From NCBI GenBank assembly GCA_029884165.1, contig JAOUIH010000003.1, positions 30,923 to 94,922 on the forward strand: a stretch of 64,000 nt of DNA, written 5' to 3'. Within the stretch, counting starts at the first letter, position 1, and each line of letters opens with the position of its first letter. Source of the stretch: Gammaproteobacteria bacterium. Its GTDB lineage: Bacteria > Pseudomonadota > Gammaproteobacteria > Steroidobacterales > Woeseiaceae. The notes under the pieces were generated by a model, which searched no databases, was not told the origin of the DNA, and saw only the letters and a program-made list of their open reading frames with translations. The position numbers and the translations under genes are program-made. Positions 1-8,111 of this stretch are shown piece by piece.

Positions 1-2
1 GG

Positions 3-299
3 CGTGGCACCGCCACCGTCACCCTGACCGAGTCGGTCGATTCGACGGAACTACATTACAGCGCGGATTTCAGGGTAGGTGGCAAGCTTGCGCAGGTGGG
101 CTCGCGGCTGGTGCTCGGCGCTACCCGCAAGATTGCGGACGATTTTTTCGGCAGCTTTTCGCGCAAACTCGACGCCGGGGCAGTGCGGGTGGAGGTGCAC
201 GGGGGGGCGGGCCGGCAACCTGCGCCAGCATCGAGGACCTGGCTGGCTATAGGGGCCGCGTTGCTGGTGTTGCTGATCTGGTGGTTTTTGTTACGCTAG
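3..299 (+). CDS. coxG: CoxG-like SRPBCC protein, 3' end only
   Basis: This is the C-terminal part of a carbon monoxide dehydrogenase subunit G (CoxG) family protein; the 5' end lies before the window. The frame is open from base 3 and ends with TAG at 297-299. The visible part begins [19 protein letters not shown] and continues with [12 protein letters not shown] and FFGSFSRKL, the typical end of the SRPBCC lipid/START-like fold. A hydrophobic segment at the C-terminus (about 20 residues, ending IWWFLLR) looks like a membrane anchor. In cox operons CoxG is thought to recruit the molybdenum hydroxylase to the inner membrane. It sits 69 bp before the coxS-like gene, on the same strand. The family call rests on the fold pattern and context. 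Confidence 0.82.
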   Translation, partial: RGTATVTLTESVDSTELHYSADFRVGGKLAQVGSRLVLGATRKIADDFFGSFSRKLDAGAVRVEVHGGAGRQPAPASRTWLAIGAALLVLLIWWFLLR

Positions 300-368
300 T
301 CGACCGCGTCCGATCGAGCCCTGGTCCGGTGCCGGCGCACAACAACAAGATCTCGAGAGGGTAAGCTC

Positions 369-842
369 ATGACGGTAACCGTCTCTTTCGTACTCAATGG
401 CGAGGATGTAAGCGTGGATGTGGAGCCGCGCACGCTGCTGGTCGAGGCATTGCGGGACAGGCTGCGTCGAACCGGTACCCACGTAGGCTGCGATACGAGC
501 CAGTGCGGGGCCTGTGTCGTGCACGTCGACGGCCGCTCGGTCAAGAGTTGCAGCATGCTCGCGGTACAGGCCGAGGGGGCCGAGGTCGTGACAATCGAGG
601 GACTGGCCAAGGGCGGCAGGCTGCACCCGATGCAGGAAGCGTTCCGGGAGCACCATGGATTACAGTGCGGTTTCTGTACACCGGGCATGATCATGAGTGC
701 GCTGGACCTGGTAAGCCAGAACCCCGACCCCGACGAGAACCAGATCCGGCACTGGCTCGAGGGAAACCTGTGCCGCTGCACCGGCTACCAGAATATCGTC
801 AGGGCCATCAAGGCAGGCGCGCAGGCCATGCGGTCCGCGTGA
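369..842 (+). CDS. coxS: Molybdenum hydroxylase small subunit, two [2Fe-2S] clusters
   Basis: A 157-residue iron-sulfur subunit of the xanthine dehydrogenase/CoxS family that carries electrons from the molybdenum site to FAD. The plant-type ferredoxin cluster motif CDTSQCGAC with a further Cys in VKSC lies in the N-terminal half. The second all-helical cluster uses CGFCTPGM and CRCTGYQNI in the C-terminal half, so all eight ligand cysteines are present. Length is normal for the family. A purine-rich GAGAGG precedes the ATG. It forms an operon with the large subunit (882) and the FAD subunit (3273). Confidence 0.96.
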   Translation: MTVTVSFVLNGEDVSVDVEPRTLLVEALRDRLRRTGTHVGCDTSQCGACVVHVDGRSVKSCSMLAVQAEGAEVVTIEGLAKGGRLHPMQEAFREHHGLQCGFCTPGMIMSALDLVSQNPDPDENQIRHWLEGNLCRCTGYQNIVRAIKAGAQAMRSA

Positions 843-881
843 AACTCGCATAGAACGCTGAATTCGAACGGGGGATCGGCT

Positions 882-3251
882 ATGGCTGAAAACGGCATCG
901 GGGTCGCGGTCAGGCGCAAGGAAGACCGTCGATTCATTACGGGGGCCGGGCGTTACACGGACGACATCAACCGGCCGGACCAGCTCTATGCATATATCCT
1001 GCGTTCGCCGCTGGCGCACGCGCGCATCAACGCCATTGAAACGGCTGCGGCGCTCGCGGCACCGGGCGTCGTTGCGGTGTTCACGGGCGCCGACATGGCG
1101 GCTGACGGCGTAGGGGGGCTGCCTTGCGGCTGGGGCGTCGCGAACAAGGACGGCTCGCCCATGGTCGAGCCGACCCACCCGTGCATGGTCGTCGACCGTG
1201 TTCGCTATGTCGGCGACCAGGTCGCCACCGTGCTGGCTCGCACACGGGCAGCGGCCAAGGATGCCGCCGAGCTGATCGAAGTCGACTACGAGGAATTGCC
1301 ATCCGTTACCGATATTCACTCGGCCACCGCGGATGATGCGCCGCTGGTCTGGGACGAGGCGCCCGGCAACGTCTGCTACGACTGGGCCATCGGTGATGCC
1401 CGGGCAGTCGATGCCGCGTTCGAAAAGGCGGACCGGGTTGTAAGCATCGACGTCGTCAATAACCGGCTGATCCCGAATGCGATGGAGCCGCGCGCGGCTA
1501 TCGGCGAATACGACGAGGCGACCGGCGACTACACGCTGTACACGACCAGCCAGAATCCGCACGTCATCCGGCTGCTGATGGGGGCTTACGTGCTCGGGAT
1601 ACCGGAGCACAAGCTCCGTGTCGTCGCGCCGGACGTCGGCGGCGGCTTCGGCTCGAAGATTTTTCATTACGCCGAGGAAGCGATAGTCACCTGGGCTGCG
1701 AAGCGCGTCGGGCGGCCGGTAAAGTGGACCGCCGATCGCAGCGAGTCTTTCATCAGCGATGCTCACGGGCGGGATCACGTGTCGCACGCCGAACTCGCGC
1801 TCAGCGACGAGGGCGACTTCCTCGCTCTGCGGGTCCGGACCAGGGCGAACCTCGGCGCCTACCTGTCGACGTTTGCACCATCCGTACCAACCTATCTTTA
1901 TGCCACGCTGCTTGCCGGCACCTACAAGACGCCGGCGATTTACGCCGAAGTGAAGTCCGTGTTCACGAATACGGTGCCGGTCGACGCCTACCGCGGCGCC
2001 GGACGTCCCGAAGCCAGCTACCTTCTGGAACGCCTGGTCGACAAAGCCGCGCGCGTCACCGGCATCGGGCCGATCGAACTTCGCCGCCGTAACTTCATCG
2101 ATCCCGACAGCTTTCCGTACCAGACGCCGGTGGCCCTGGAATACGACACGGGCGATTACGATGCGTGTCTCGCGAAGGCCCTCGAAATCGCCGATTACGC
2201 AGGTTTCGACCGGCGCCGCAAGGAATCTGCGGAACGCGGCAAGCTGCGCGGCATCGGAATTGCGACCTACATTGAAGCCTGCGGCATTGCTCCGTCAAAC
2301 GTTGCGGGTGCGCTGGGCGCACGCGCCGGCCTGTACGAAGTCGGCACGATACGCGTCAATCCGACCGGCTCGGTCACGGTGCTGACCGGGTCGCACAGTC
2401 ACGGCCAGGGCCACGAAACGACCTTCGCCCAGTTGGTTACCGAAGCGCTCGGCGTCGACATCGACAATGTCGACGTCGTCCACGGCGACACGGCCAAGAT
2501 TCCGTTTGGCATGGGCACGTATGGCTCGCGCTCCCTGGCCGTCGGCGGCATGGCCCTGATGGCTGCTCTTGACAAGGTCAAGGCGAAGTCGAAAAAGATC
2601 GCCGCGCACCTGCTCGAGGCGTCGGACGAAGATATCGAGTTCAAGGACGGCAAGCTGACCGTTGCAGGTACCGACCGGTCGGTCTCGTTCGGCGAGGTGG
2701 CGCTCGCGGCCTACGTGCCGCACAACTACCCGCTCGATATCCTCGAACCCGGACTCGAGGAGACGGCATTTTACGATCCGAAGAATTTCACTTTCCCTGC
2801 CGGCTGCCACATAGCGGAAGTCGAGATTGACCCGGATACGGGAGTGACCGAAGTGCTGAACTTCGTGGCCGCCGACGATTTCGGTCGAATCGTCAATCCT
2901 ATGATTGTCGAGGGCCAGGTACACGGCGGCGTCGTTCAGGGTATCGGTCAGGCCCTCTACGAGCAGTGCGTCTACGATCCCGAATCGGGCCAGTTGCTGA
3001 CGGGGTCCATGATGGACTATTGCATGCCCAAGGCCGATAACGTGCCGAGGCTCGAGGTTGCCACCAACACGACGCTCTGCACGCACAATGCGCTCGGCGT
3101 CAAGGGTGCGGGCGAGGCGGGCGCGATCGGCGCTACGCCGGCCGTAATCAACGCGGTCGTCGACGCGCTGTCCGGGATAGGCGTCGACGATGTGCCGATA
3201 CCGGCGACGCCGGAACGGGTCTGGCAGGCCATCCGGCAGGCAGCGGCCTGA
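882..3251 (+). CDS. coxL: Molybdenum hydroxylase large subunit (CoxL-like, AYRGAGR type)
   Basis: A 789-residue molybdopterin-binding catalytic subunit of the xanthine dehydrogenase family. Moco-contact motifs such as DVGGGFGSK (residues about 251-259) and the catalytic Glu in GVKGAGEAG (about E745) are intact. The active-site loop reads AYRGAGR at about 369-375. Genuine aerobic CO dehydrogenase (form I) has AYRCSFR with a Cys binding the Mo-Cu site, so this is a form II enzyme. Form II proteins are not reliably CO oxidisers; aldehyde or heterocycle hydroxylation is equally likely. A GGGGGAT ribosome site precedes the ATG. The neighbouring S and M subunits complete the heterotrimer. Confidence 0.95.
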   Translation: MAENGIGVAVRRKEDRRFITGAGRYTDDINRPDQLYAYILRSPLAHARINAIETAAALAAPGVVAVFTGADMAADGVGGLPCGWGVANKDGSPMVEPTHPCMVVDRVRYVGDQVATVLARTRAAAKDAAELIEVDYEELPSVTDIHSATADDAPLVWDEAPGNVCYDWAIGDARAVDAAFEKADRVVSIDVVNNRLIPNAMEPRAAIGEYDEATGDYTLYTTSQNPHVIRLLMGAYVLGIPEHKLRVVAPDVGGGFGSKIFHYAEEAIVTWAAKRVGRPVKWTADRSESFISDAHGRDHVSHAELALSDEGDFLALRVRTRANLGAYLSTFAPSVPTYLYATLLAGTYKTPAIYAEVKSVFTNTVPVDAYRGAGRPEASYLLERLVDKAARVTGIGPIELRRRNFIDPDSFPYQTPVALEYDTGDYDACLAKALEIADYAGFDRRRKESAERGKLRGIGIATYIEACGIAPSNVAGALGARAGLYEVGTIRVNPTGSVTVLTGSHSHGQGHETTFAQLVTEALGVDIDNVDVVHGDTAKIPFGMGTYGSRSLAVGGMALMAALDKVKAKSKKIAAHLLEASDEDIEFKDGKLTVAGTDRSVSFGEVALAAYVPHNYPLDILEPGLEETAFYDPKNFTFPAGCHIAEVEIDPDTGVTEVLNFVAADDFGRIVNPMIVEGQVHGGVVQGIGQALYEQCVYDPESGQLLTGSMMDYCMPKADNVPRLEVATNTTLCTHNALGVKGAGEAGAIGATPAVINAVVDALSGIGVDDVPIPATPERVWQAIRQAAA

Positions 3252-3272
3252 AGAGCTGCAGAGGAAGCTGAC

Positions 3273-4070
3273 ATGTACGAATTCAACTACCATCGCCCGA
3301 CGACCTTGGCCGAGGCGAAGACGCTGCTCGAATCGAACGCGGATGCAAAACTCGTCTCCGGCGGCATGACCCTCCTGCCAACCATGAAACTCCGGCTGGC
3401 GCGGCCGACGGACCTCGTCGATATCGGCAATATCCGGGATCTCGGCGGTATACGCGTCGATGCGAAGAACGTCGAGGTCGGCGCGGCCGTGCGACATGCA
3501 GAGGTTGCCTCGAGCGCGGACGTGCGGAAGGCCATCCCGGCCCTTTCGGACCTGGCCGGACTGATCGGAGATCCCCAGGTTCGCAATCGCGGCACGCTCG
3601 GCGGCTCGATCGCCAACAGCGATCCTGCTGCGGATTACCCTGCGGCGGTCCTCGGGCTCGGGGCGACGATACGCACCGATCGGCGGGAGATAGCCGCCGA
3701 CGATTACTTTCTCGGCATGTTCGAGACGGCGCTGGAGCCTGGCGAGATAGTCGTCGCGGTGCGGTTTCCGCGCGCAAAACGCGCGGCCTATGCCAAGTTC
3801 CCGAACCCAGCCTCTCGCTACGCGGTCGTCGGTGTATTCGTTGCCGAAACGGGTGCGGGTATCCGGGTAGCGGTCACCGGGGCCGGCGCCTGCGCATTCC
3901 GCGTGCCGGAAATGGAAACGGCACTCGGCCGCAAGTTTGCGGCCGACTCGCTGGACGGCATCGAGGTTGATGCGGCCGAGCTGAACGGCGACCTGCACGC
4001 GAGTCCGGAATACCGCGCGCATCTGGTCGGCGTCATGGCACGGCGCGCGGTAAGCGCCGCGGGTGGCTGA
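3273..4070 (+). CDS. coxM: Molybdenum hydroxylase medium subunit, FAD-binding
   Basis: A 265-residue FAD-binding subunit that passes electrons from the [2Fe-2S] clusters to the acceptor. FAD-binding motifs of the CoxM/XdhB family are clear: GGMTLLPTMKLRLA near residues 31-44 and RNRGTLGGSIANSDPAADYPA-like sequence near 107-127. The CO-dehydrogenase C-terminal FAD domain follows. GAGGA precedes the ATG by a normal spacing. The gene overlaps the next one (MoxR ATPase) by 8 bp, suggesting translational coupling. Confidence 0.95.
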   Translation: MYEFNYHRPTTLAEAKTLLESNADAKLVSGGMTLLPTMKLRLARPTDLVDIGNIRDLGGIRVDAKNVEVGAAVRHAEVASSADVRKAIPALSDLAGLIGDPQVRNRGTLGGSIANSDPAADYPAAVLGLGATIRTDRREIAADDYFLGMFETALEPGEIVVAVRFPRAKRAAYAKFPNPASRYAVVGVFVAETGAGIRVAVTGAGACAFRVPEMETALGRKFAADSLDGIEVDAAELNGDLHASPEYRAHLVGVMARRAVSAAGG

Positions 4071-4977
4071 CAGCGCCGACAACGCGAATCTGCCGGAAAG
4101 TGTAGAGCAGACCGCCGATCTGTTGCAGAGCGGTGATTACGTCGCCGGCCGCGATCTCGCGACAGTCGTATTCCTCGCGCTGCGCATGCGCCGGCCGCTG
4201 CTGCTCGAAGGCGAGGCCGGGGTCGGGAAGACCGAGATCGCCAAGGTCCTGGCGAAGACGCTGACGCGCGAACTGATCAGGCTGCAGTGTTTCGAAGGCC
4301 TGGACCTGGCCGGGGCGGCGTACGAGTGGGACTACCCGCGCCAGATGGTTGCGATCCGCCTCGCCGAGGCGACGGGCAGGGCGAAGGAGGTGTCGGGCAC
4401 GCTGTACAGCCGCGATTACCTGATCGCGCGTCCGCTGCTCGCGGCGCTGGAACGGCACGAGGGCGGGCCGCCCGTGCTGCTGATCGACGAGATTGACCGG
4501 GCCGACGAGCCGTTCGAGGCATTTCTGCTCGAGATTCTCTCGGACTTCCAGCTCAGTATCCCGGAGTACGGGACGGTCAGGGCCGAACAGCCGCCAATCG
4601 TCGTCATCACGTCAAACCGGACTCGCGAGGTTCACGACGCGCTGCGGCGTCGCTGCCTCTATCACTGGGTCGAATACCCGAGTCACGAAGACGAGGCTCG
4701 CATCGTCGCGCTGAAGGCGCCGGGAATCGGTGCAGAGTTGCGCGGCCAGTTGGTGGCGTTCATACACAGCCTGCGTGAGCAGGAATTGTACAAGGCGCCA
4801 GGCGTAGCCGAGACCATCGACTGGGCGAACGCGCTCACCCAGCTCGACGTCGTCGCGCTTACCCCGGAGATTGTCAACGACACGCTCGGTTCGCTGCTCA
4901 AATACCAGGACGACATCGCCCGGCTGCGCGGCAGCGAAGCCGCCCGGCTGCTGGCGGAAATTCAGAACGCAGCATGA
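4063..4977 (+). CDS. coxD: MoxR-family AAA+ ATPase (CoxD-like)
   Basis: A 304-residue MoxR-type AAA+ ATPase. The Walker A motif is GEAGVGKT and Walker B is VLLIDEIDRADE; sensor and arginine-finger regions follow (VVITSNRTREVHDALRRRC). In Oligotropha, CoxD is a chaperone for building the active site of the molybdenum enzyme and acts with the VWA protein CoxE. The start is GTG at 4063, inside the end of coxM. The stop overlaps the coxE ATG by 4 bp. Presence of the D-E pair supports this being a matured, active hydroxylase operon. Confidence 0.95.
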   Translation: MADSADNANLPESVEQTADLLQSGDYVAGRDLATVVFLALRMRRPLLLEGEAGVGKTEIAKVLAKTLTRELIRLQCFEGLDLAGAAYEWDYPRQMVAIRLAEATGRAKEVSGTLYSRDYLIARPLLAALERHEGGPPVLLIDEIDRADEPFEAFLLEILSDFQLSIPEYGTVRAEQPPIVVITSNRTREVHDALRRRCLYHWVEYPSHEDEARIVALKAPGIGAELRGQLVAFIHSLREQELYKAPGVAETIDWANALTQLDVVALTPEIVNDTLGSLLKYQDDIARLRGSEAARLLAEIQNAA

Positions 4978-6179
4978 GTCCCGCCGGTCAGCGCGATACG
5001 GGCCGTCTCGGCGAAAACATCCTGATGTTCTGTCGCACATTGCGTGCGGCCGGCATTCCGGCCGGTCCGGCCCAGGTTCTCGACGCGCTGCGGGCTGTCG
5101 CCATCGTCGGGGTCCGGCGTCGCGACGAGTTTTGCTGGGCGCTGCGCGCCGTGCTGGTCAGGGACCCGGGCCAGTTTCGCCTTTTCGAACAGGCGTTCCA
5201 CATGTACTTCCGTAATCCGCGGCTGCTGGAGCGGATGATCGCGCTGCTGCTGCCGACCATCGAGCGGCCTGCCGGCGAAGGCGAAGCGACCATCCGGCGG
5301 CTCAGTGAAGCGCTGTCGGAAAAGCAGGCGGAGGCTGCGGAGGAGGGCGTCGCCATCGAGGTCGACCGGGCCGGCTCCTACTCGCCGAGCGAGATTCTCA
5401 GGCACAAGGACTTCGAGCAGATGAGTCTCGCCGAGCAACGGGAGGCTCGCCAGATCCTGAGGCAGGAGATTCGCCCGCTGCGCAGGCTCCCGACGCGCAG
5501 GTACCGGACCCACCCGGGCGGCCGTCGCTTTGACCTGCGCCGCAGCATGCAGCTGATGATCCGTAATGACGGCCAGTTGATCCGGCTTGCAAGAAAGCGG
5601 CGCATCGAGAGGCCGCCGGCCCTGGTCGTCATCTGCGATATTTCCGGTTCGATGAGCAGGTATTCGCGAATGTTCCTGCACTTCGCGCATGTCCTGGCCG
5701 CCCGCGAGCAATCCGTGCACAGCTTCGTCTTCGGCACTCGCCTGACGAACATCACGCGGCGGCTCGCCGAGCGCGATGTGGACGAGGCCTTGCGCCACGT
5801 CTCGACGGAGGTACAGGACTGGGATGGTGGCACGCGAATCGGGGCGAGCATCAGGCGCTTCAATCACGACTGGGCGCGCCGTGTGCTGGCACAGAATGCC
5901 GTTGTCGTCCTGCTGAGCGACGGCCTCGAAAGGGACACCGGGTCCGATCTCGAATTCCAGATGGAGCGACTGCGCCGTTCCTGCCGACAGCTGATCTGGC
6001 TCAACCCGATGTTGCGGTATACAGATTTCGCACCGCGGGCATTTGGAATCCGGAAAATGCTGCCGCATGTCGACCTGTTCCTTCCGGCACACAATGTCGA
6101 TAGTCTTGCCGGGCTCGTTCGGATCCTGAACGAGCAGCACCGGTTTATCAGCGAGGCGAGCCAGGTAACGGCGGCATGA
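4974..6179 (+). CDS. coxE: VWA-domain protein, CoxE-like
   Basis: A 401-residue CoxE-family protein with a von Willebrand factor A domain in its C-terminal half. The metal-ion-dependent adhesion site DISGSMSRYS is intact, and the later LLSDGLERD segment fits the domain. CoxE proteins work with the CoxD AAA+ ATPase in maturation of molybdenum hydroxylases. The N-terminal half is helical and rich in charged residues, as usual in the family. Start and stop codons overlap both neighbours by 4 bp (ATGA), so D-E-F are almost certainly co-translated. Confidence 0.93.
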   Translation: MSPAGQRDTGRLGENILMFCRTLRAAGIPAGPAQVLDALRAVAIVGVRRRDEFCWALRAVLVRDPGQFRLFEQAFHMYFRNPRLLERMIALLLPTIERPAGEGEATIRRLSEALSEKQAEAAEEGVAIEVDRAGSYSPSEILRHKDFEQMSLAEQREARQILRQEIRPLRRLPTRRYRTHPGGRRFDLRRSMQLMIRNDGQLIRLARKRRIERPPALVVICDISGSMSRYSRMFLHFAHVLAAREQSVHSFVFGTRLTNITRRLAERDVDEALRHVSTEVQDWDGGTRIGASIRRFNHDWARRVLAQNAVVVLLSDGLERDTGSDLEFQMERLRRSCRQLIWLNPMLRYTDFAPRAFGIRKMLPHVDLFLPAHNVDSLAGLVRILNEQHRFISEASQVTAA

Positions 6180-7246
6180 GCAATTCAGAGCTGTTGAATT
6201 TCTTTGCACAGCAGGCGGCCGGCGGTCGTATGCTCGTGCTTGCAAGCGTTTACGAGACGCAGGGATCTACATACAGCAAGACCGGCGCTCGCATGCTGAT
6301 CAGTCCCGACGGCGTCTTCCAGGGCATGCTGTCGGGTGGTTGCCTCGAGGGTGACCTGGCGGAACGCGCAGCTCGGGTCGCGGCCAGCGGCCAGCCCGAA
6401 CAGGTCACCTACGACCTTGGCCTGAACGACGAGGAACTCTGGGGCCTCGGTGTGGGTTGCGATGGGCTGATGCGCATTTTCCTGCAGCCGCTCGGCCCGA
6501 GCGACGGCTACGAGCCTTTCGCGACGATGGCGCGCGAACTGGACGGCGACGAGGCGGCCGTCTGCGCGACCGCACTGAACGATGCAGGCCGCGGTCCCAT
6601 TGCCGGTGCCAGCCTCGTGACCGGAGGCGGACGAACGGCAAACTTCGGCTTTCCCCAGCCGTGGCTCGAGGCCGTCGAATCCGTGGCGCAGTCGGCGCTC
6701 TCCAACGGCAAGTCACGCACCGACCGGGTCGAAGTGGCTGGCGACAGTGCCGACATCCTGTTCGGCGTGCTCCGACCCCCGCCGCGGGTGCTGGTGCTCG
6801 GTGCGGGACTGGACGCGCAGCCGGTCGTACGCCTGTGCGCCGAACTCGGCTGGCGCGTGACCGTTCAGGATCATCGTCCGGCCTATGTGCAGAAGGGCGA
6901 TTTCAGTCGAGCCCGCCGGATCGTGTGCGTGCCGGCCGAGGAGCTGCCGGGAGCGCTTGATCTCGACGACTTCGATGCAGCCATCATCATGAGCCACCAC
7001 CTGGCAACGGACCGCGTTTACCTCAGACTGGTGGCGGAAACCGGCATGCCGTACGTCGGACTGCTGGGGCCGTCAGACCGGCGTCGGCGTCTGGTGCAGG
7101 AACTCGGCGCGCCGGCGGACCGCCTTGCCGGCCGCCTGCACGGTCCGGCCGGGCTTGATATCGGTGGCCGTGGCCCGGGTTCTATCGCGCTGTCGATCGT
7201 CGCGGAAATGCACCTGCAACTGATCGGAGGCAGGGACGGTTACTGA
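6176..7246 (+). CDS. coxF: XdhC/CoxF-family molybdenum enzyme maturation protein
   Basis: A 356-residue XdhC/CoxI family protein. The N-terminal XdhC domain is recognised by ASVYETQGSTYSKTGARML and MLSGGCLEGDLAE; the C-terminal Rossmann domain starts at about residue 203 with VLVLGAGLDAQPV. XdhC proteins bind Moco and deliver the sulfurated cofactor to xanthine dehydrogenase-type enzymes. It is the last gene of the cox-like operon and is followed after 10 bp by a convergent TetR gene. Length fits two-domain XdhC proteins. Confidence 0.92.
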   Translation: MSNSELLNFFAQQAAGGRMLVLASVYETQGSTYSKTGARMLISPDGVFQGMLSGGCLEGDLAERAARVAASGQPEQVTYDLGLNDEELWGLGVGCDGLMRIFLQPLGPSDGYEPFATMARELDGDEAAVCATALNDAGRGPIAGASLVTGGGRTANFGFPQPWLEAVESVAQSALSNGKSRTDRVEVAGDSADILFGVLRPPPRVLVLGAGLDAQPVVRLCAELGWRVTVQDHRPAYVQKGDFSRARRIVCVPAEELPGALDLDDFDAAIIMSHHLATDRVYLRLVAETGMPYVGLLGPSDRRRRLVQELGAPADRLAGRLHGPAGLDIGGRGPGSIALSIVAEMHLQLIGGRDGY

Positions 7247-7256
7247 GAGCCGCGAG

Positions 7257-7937
7257 TCATCCCGCTCGCGCAGCGGCAGCGGCAGCGCCGTCCCGGCCGG
7301 GCAAAAACAGGTCGACGATCATGTCCGCAAGCGATTCGACCTTGTCCGGTTCCTCGAGGTCGAGCCCGCTCGTATCACGGATTTCCAGGGCCAGCGCGAT
7401 CATGCCGCCCGACGACACACGGATCAGGTTGAACAGCAGGGCCGGGTCACCCGGCGGCGCAATGCCCATCGTCTGCAGCGTTTCCAATTCGCGGACGACC
7501 ACTTCGTAGAGCGGCTTCAGATGCATGCGGACCAGCCAGTCCAGCCGCGGGCTCGACTGGCTCGATTCCTGCAGCATCAGCTTGTGCAGCGCCGGCTTGC
7601 GCGATGCGTAGCGCACGTAGGCCCGGATCATTTCCGCCATCCGTTCGCGCGGTTCGAAGTCGGCTGCCTGCTGCCGCGCCTGCAGTAGCAGTGCGGTGAA
7701 CTCGGAGAACACCTTGTCGGCAGCAGCGCGCCAGAGCTCTTCCTTGTTCTTGAAATGGTAGGTAATCAGCGGATGATGAACACCGGCCCGGTCGGCTATG
7801 TCCCGGGTCGACGTGCCCTTGAAGCCGTTTTCGGAAAACGCTTGCAGCGCCGCGTCGAGCAGCTTCTGACGGGTACGGATGCTTCGTTGTTGTTGTTTTC
7901 GCGCCGGCTTGCGGCCGGATCCCCGAGCTTCCTGCAT
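7257..7937 (-). CDS. TetR/AcrR family transcriptional regulator
   Basis: A 226-residue one-component repressor. The N-terminal TetR helix-turn-helix covers about residues 22-68 (RTRQKLLDAALQAFSENGF, then TSTRDIADRAGVHHPLITYHF). The C-terminal ligand domain is not diagnostic. The frame is open upstream to 8093, but the ATG at 7937 is chosen because it has a strong GGGGGAGG ribosome site about 10 bp upstream and puts the HTH at the usual distance from the start. It converges on the cox-like operon, so regulation of that operon is possible but not shown. An AT-rich palindrome lies in its upstream region. Confidence 0.92.
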   Translation of the reverse strand: MQEARGSGRKPARKQQQRSIRTRQKLLDAALQAFSENGFKGTSTRDIADRAGVHHPLITYHFKNKEELWRAAADKVFSEFTALLLQARQQAADFEPRERMAEMIRAYVRYASRKPALHKLMLQESSQSSPRLDWLVRMHLKPLYEVVVRELETLQTMGIAPPGDPALLFNLIRVSSGGMIALALEIRDTSGLDLEEPDKVESLADMIVDLFLPGRDGAAAAAARAG

Positions 7938-8003
7938 CTGGAATACGCCTCCCCCGTGGCCAGAACGGCTAAGGATACTGGTTCGGCGCCATTTGGTCCA
8001 TTT

Positions 8004-8036
8004 CGGACAGATTGTTTCCGATCGTATTATGTAATA
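8004..8036. promoter_or_regulatory. Candidate operator/promoter of the TetR gene
   Basis: In an otherwise GC-rich gap, this segment holds a perfect 5-bp inverted repeat with a 2-bp centre, TATTATGTAATA (8025-8036), and next to it CGGACAGATTGTTTCCG (inverted CGGA/TCCG around 9 bp, 8004-8020). It lies 67-99 bp upstream of the TetR start codon. AT-rich palindromes at this place are typical of autoregulated TetR genes. No binding evidence exists in the sequence itself. Confidence 0.4.
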
Positions 8037-8111
8037 TTTCCGGCGCCAGGCCAGGGATCGGGGCCGGCTCGGGCCCGCGGGGACCGGGGCCAATCGTCCA
8101 GGAGGGTGCGC

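Noticed and set aside
2295..4082. 595-codon open frame on the minus strand opposite coxL/coxM
   Set aside because: It lies entirely antisense to two strongly supported genes, is rich in Arg, His and Asp as expected for a GC-rich shadow frame, and has no recognisable domain.
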